From NCBI GenBank assembly GCA_002405525.1, contig DHLY01000130.1:16199-24024 (forward strand): 7,826 bases of DNA, in the 5' to 3' direction. Positions 6,961 through 7,826 of this stretch are shown here, one piece after another. Position 1 is the first letter of the stretch; the number at the start of each line of letters is the position of its first letter. Made by a program: the position numbers and the translations under genes. Source of the DNA: Proteobacteria bacterium UBA4656. GTDB lineage: Bacteria; Pseudomonadota; Gammaproteobacteria; Xanthomonadales; Ahniellaceae. The notes below the pieces were generated by a model that searched no databases, was not told the origin of the DNA, and was given only the letters and a program-made list of their open reading frames with translations.

Positions 6961-7826
6961 ATGCCCACCCGCCGCGAACTGGCCAACGCGATCCGCGCGC
7001 TGGCGATGGATGCCGTCCAGCAGGCCAATTCGGGCCACCCGGGCATGCCGATGGGCATGGCCGATCTCGCCGAGGTGCTCTGGAACGACTTCCTGCGCCA
7101 CAACCCGGCCAACCCGCGCTGGGTCAACCGCGACCGCTTCGTGCTGTCGAACGGCCACGGTTCAATGCTGCTGTACGCGCTGCTGCACCTGTCGGGCTAC
7201 GTTTTCCCGCTCGACGAGATCAAGCGCTTCCGCCAGTTGCACTCCAAGACCCCCGGTCATCCGGAGGCCAGCGAATTCCCCGGCATCGAGACCACGACCG
7301 GCCCGTTGGGGCAGGGGCTCGCCAACGCGGTGGGCATGGCGCTGGCCGAAAAAGTGCTGGCACAGCGCTTCAACCGGCCGGGCTTCAGCGTGGTTGACCA
7401 CATGACCTACGTCTTCCTCGGCGACGGATGTCTCATGGAAGGCATCTCGCACGAGGCCTGCTCGCTGGCCGGCACCTTCAAGCTCGGCAAGCTGGTCGCG
7501 ATCTGGGACGACAACCGGATCAGCATCGACGGCCGCACGCCGGGCTGGTTCGGCGACGACACGCCGGCGCGCTTCGAGGCCTACGGCTGGGAGGTGATCC
7601 GCGACGTCGACGGCCACAATCCGGAGGCGATCAAGGCCGCGCTGGTGTCGGCCGCGATTGACCCCGACAAGCCGACCCTGATCTGCGCGCGCACCATCAT
7701 CGGCTACGGCGCGCCGAACAAGCAGGACACCGAGGGCGCGCACGGCGCGCCGCTGGGCAGCAACGAGGTGGCCGCCGCGCGCGAGCGCCTGGGCTGGTCG
7801 CATCCGCCCTTCGTGGTGCCCGACGA
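6961..7826 (+). CDS. tkt: Transketolase, N-terminal part (runs off the window)
   Basis: Transketolase moves two-carbon ketol units between sugar phosphates in the pentose phosphate pathway, using thiamine diphosphate and a divalent metal in the cytoplasm. The visible 288 residues cover the pyrophosphate-binding domain. The start [20 protein letters not shown] lines up with E. coli TktA without gaps, which supports ATG 6961. Key residues keep the E. coli numbering: His26 in SGHPG, His66 in NGHGS, His100 in [15 protein letters not shown] at 111-119, and the ThDP motif GDG with Asp155, followed by Asn185 and Ile187 (metal ligands) in DDNRISIDG. Arg186 replaces the Gly of E. coli. The Shine-Dalgarno sequence is weak (CCGGA about ten bases before the ATG). 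The frame is open upstream only to 6751, and that stretch is not transketolase-like. The remaining roughly 375 residues lie outside the window. Confidence 0.97.
   Translation, partial: MPTRRELANAIRALAMDAVQQANSGHPGMPMGMADLAEVLWNDFLRHNPANPRWVNRDRFVLSNGHGSMLLYALLHLSGYVFPLDEIKRFRQLHSKTPGHPEASEFPGIETTTGPLGQGLANAVGMALAEKVLAQRFNRPGFSVVDHMTYVFLGDGCLMEGISHEACSLAGTFKLGKLVAIWDDNRISIDGRTPGWFGDDTPARFEAYGWEVIRDVDGHNPEAIKAALVSAAIDPDKPTLICARTIIGYGAPNKQDTEGAHGAPLGSNEVAAARERLGWSHPPFVVPD

Noticed and set aside
6389..7405. Independent second EAL gene starting after the TAG from TTG 6389
   Set aside because: It lacks the N-terminal third of the EAL domain, has no good ribosome binding site, and its last 445 bases are tkt read in the wrong frame. 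It is the continuation of the interrupted gene.
7162..7803. Antisense open frame (213 codons) inside tkt
   Set aside because: Shadow of transketolase codons; the + strand frame is conserved throughout.

Overview
The window is high-GC DNA (GC at most third codon positions) in which every gene runs on the + strand. The gene content fits a gammaproteobacterium with type IV pili, perhaps on the Xanthomonadales/Chromatiales side. That placement is an inference from GC content and gene families, and I cannot fix a genus.

Positions 1-2767 hold the end of a type IV pilus assembly operon. They carry pilP (its true 5' end probably lies outside the window) and pilQ, the outer-membrane secretin, with only 19 bases between them. 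After a 47-base gap, and probably in the same transcript, comes an 886-residue lipoprotein (2815-5475). It is built from bacterial Ig-like beta-sandwich units and has a cysteine-rich C-terminal part. In Pseudomonas-type pil operons pilQ is usually followed by aroK/aroB, so this lipoprotein is the least explained and most interesting gene here. A perfect GC-rich hairpin at 5501-5528 may end the transcript.

Positions 5476-5704 contain no convincing gene. From about 5705 to the tkt start lies one continuous reading frame for a cyclic-nucleotide-binding domain followed by an EAL (c-di-GMP phosphodiesterase-type) domain. An in-frame TAG at 6341-6343 interrupts it within the EAL domain. Several EAL active-site residues are also substituted (QAL for EAL, DG for DD, ITK for ITE), and the frame has no stop of its own before the next gene. 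I call it a pseudogene, or a degenerate gene with a very recent or erroneous stop.

From 6961 to the window end is the N-terminal 288 residues of transketolase (tkt). Its ThDP and Mg2+ binding residues sit at the same positions as in E. coli TktA. A possible sigma70-type promoter lies in the 3' end of the EAL remnant.

Together, PilP and PilQ connect the inner-membrane pilus machinery to the outer-membrane pore. The Ig-like lipoprotein could act at the same envelope site. The cNMP-EAL protein would have been a second-messenger sensor or effector, but its location beside pil genes is only circumstantial evidence of a link to pili. Transketolase is unrelated central carbon metabolism.
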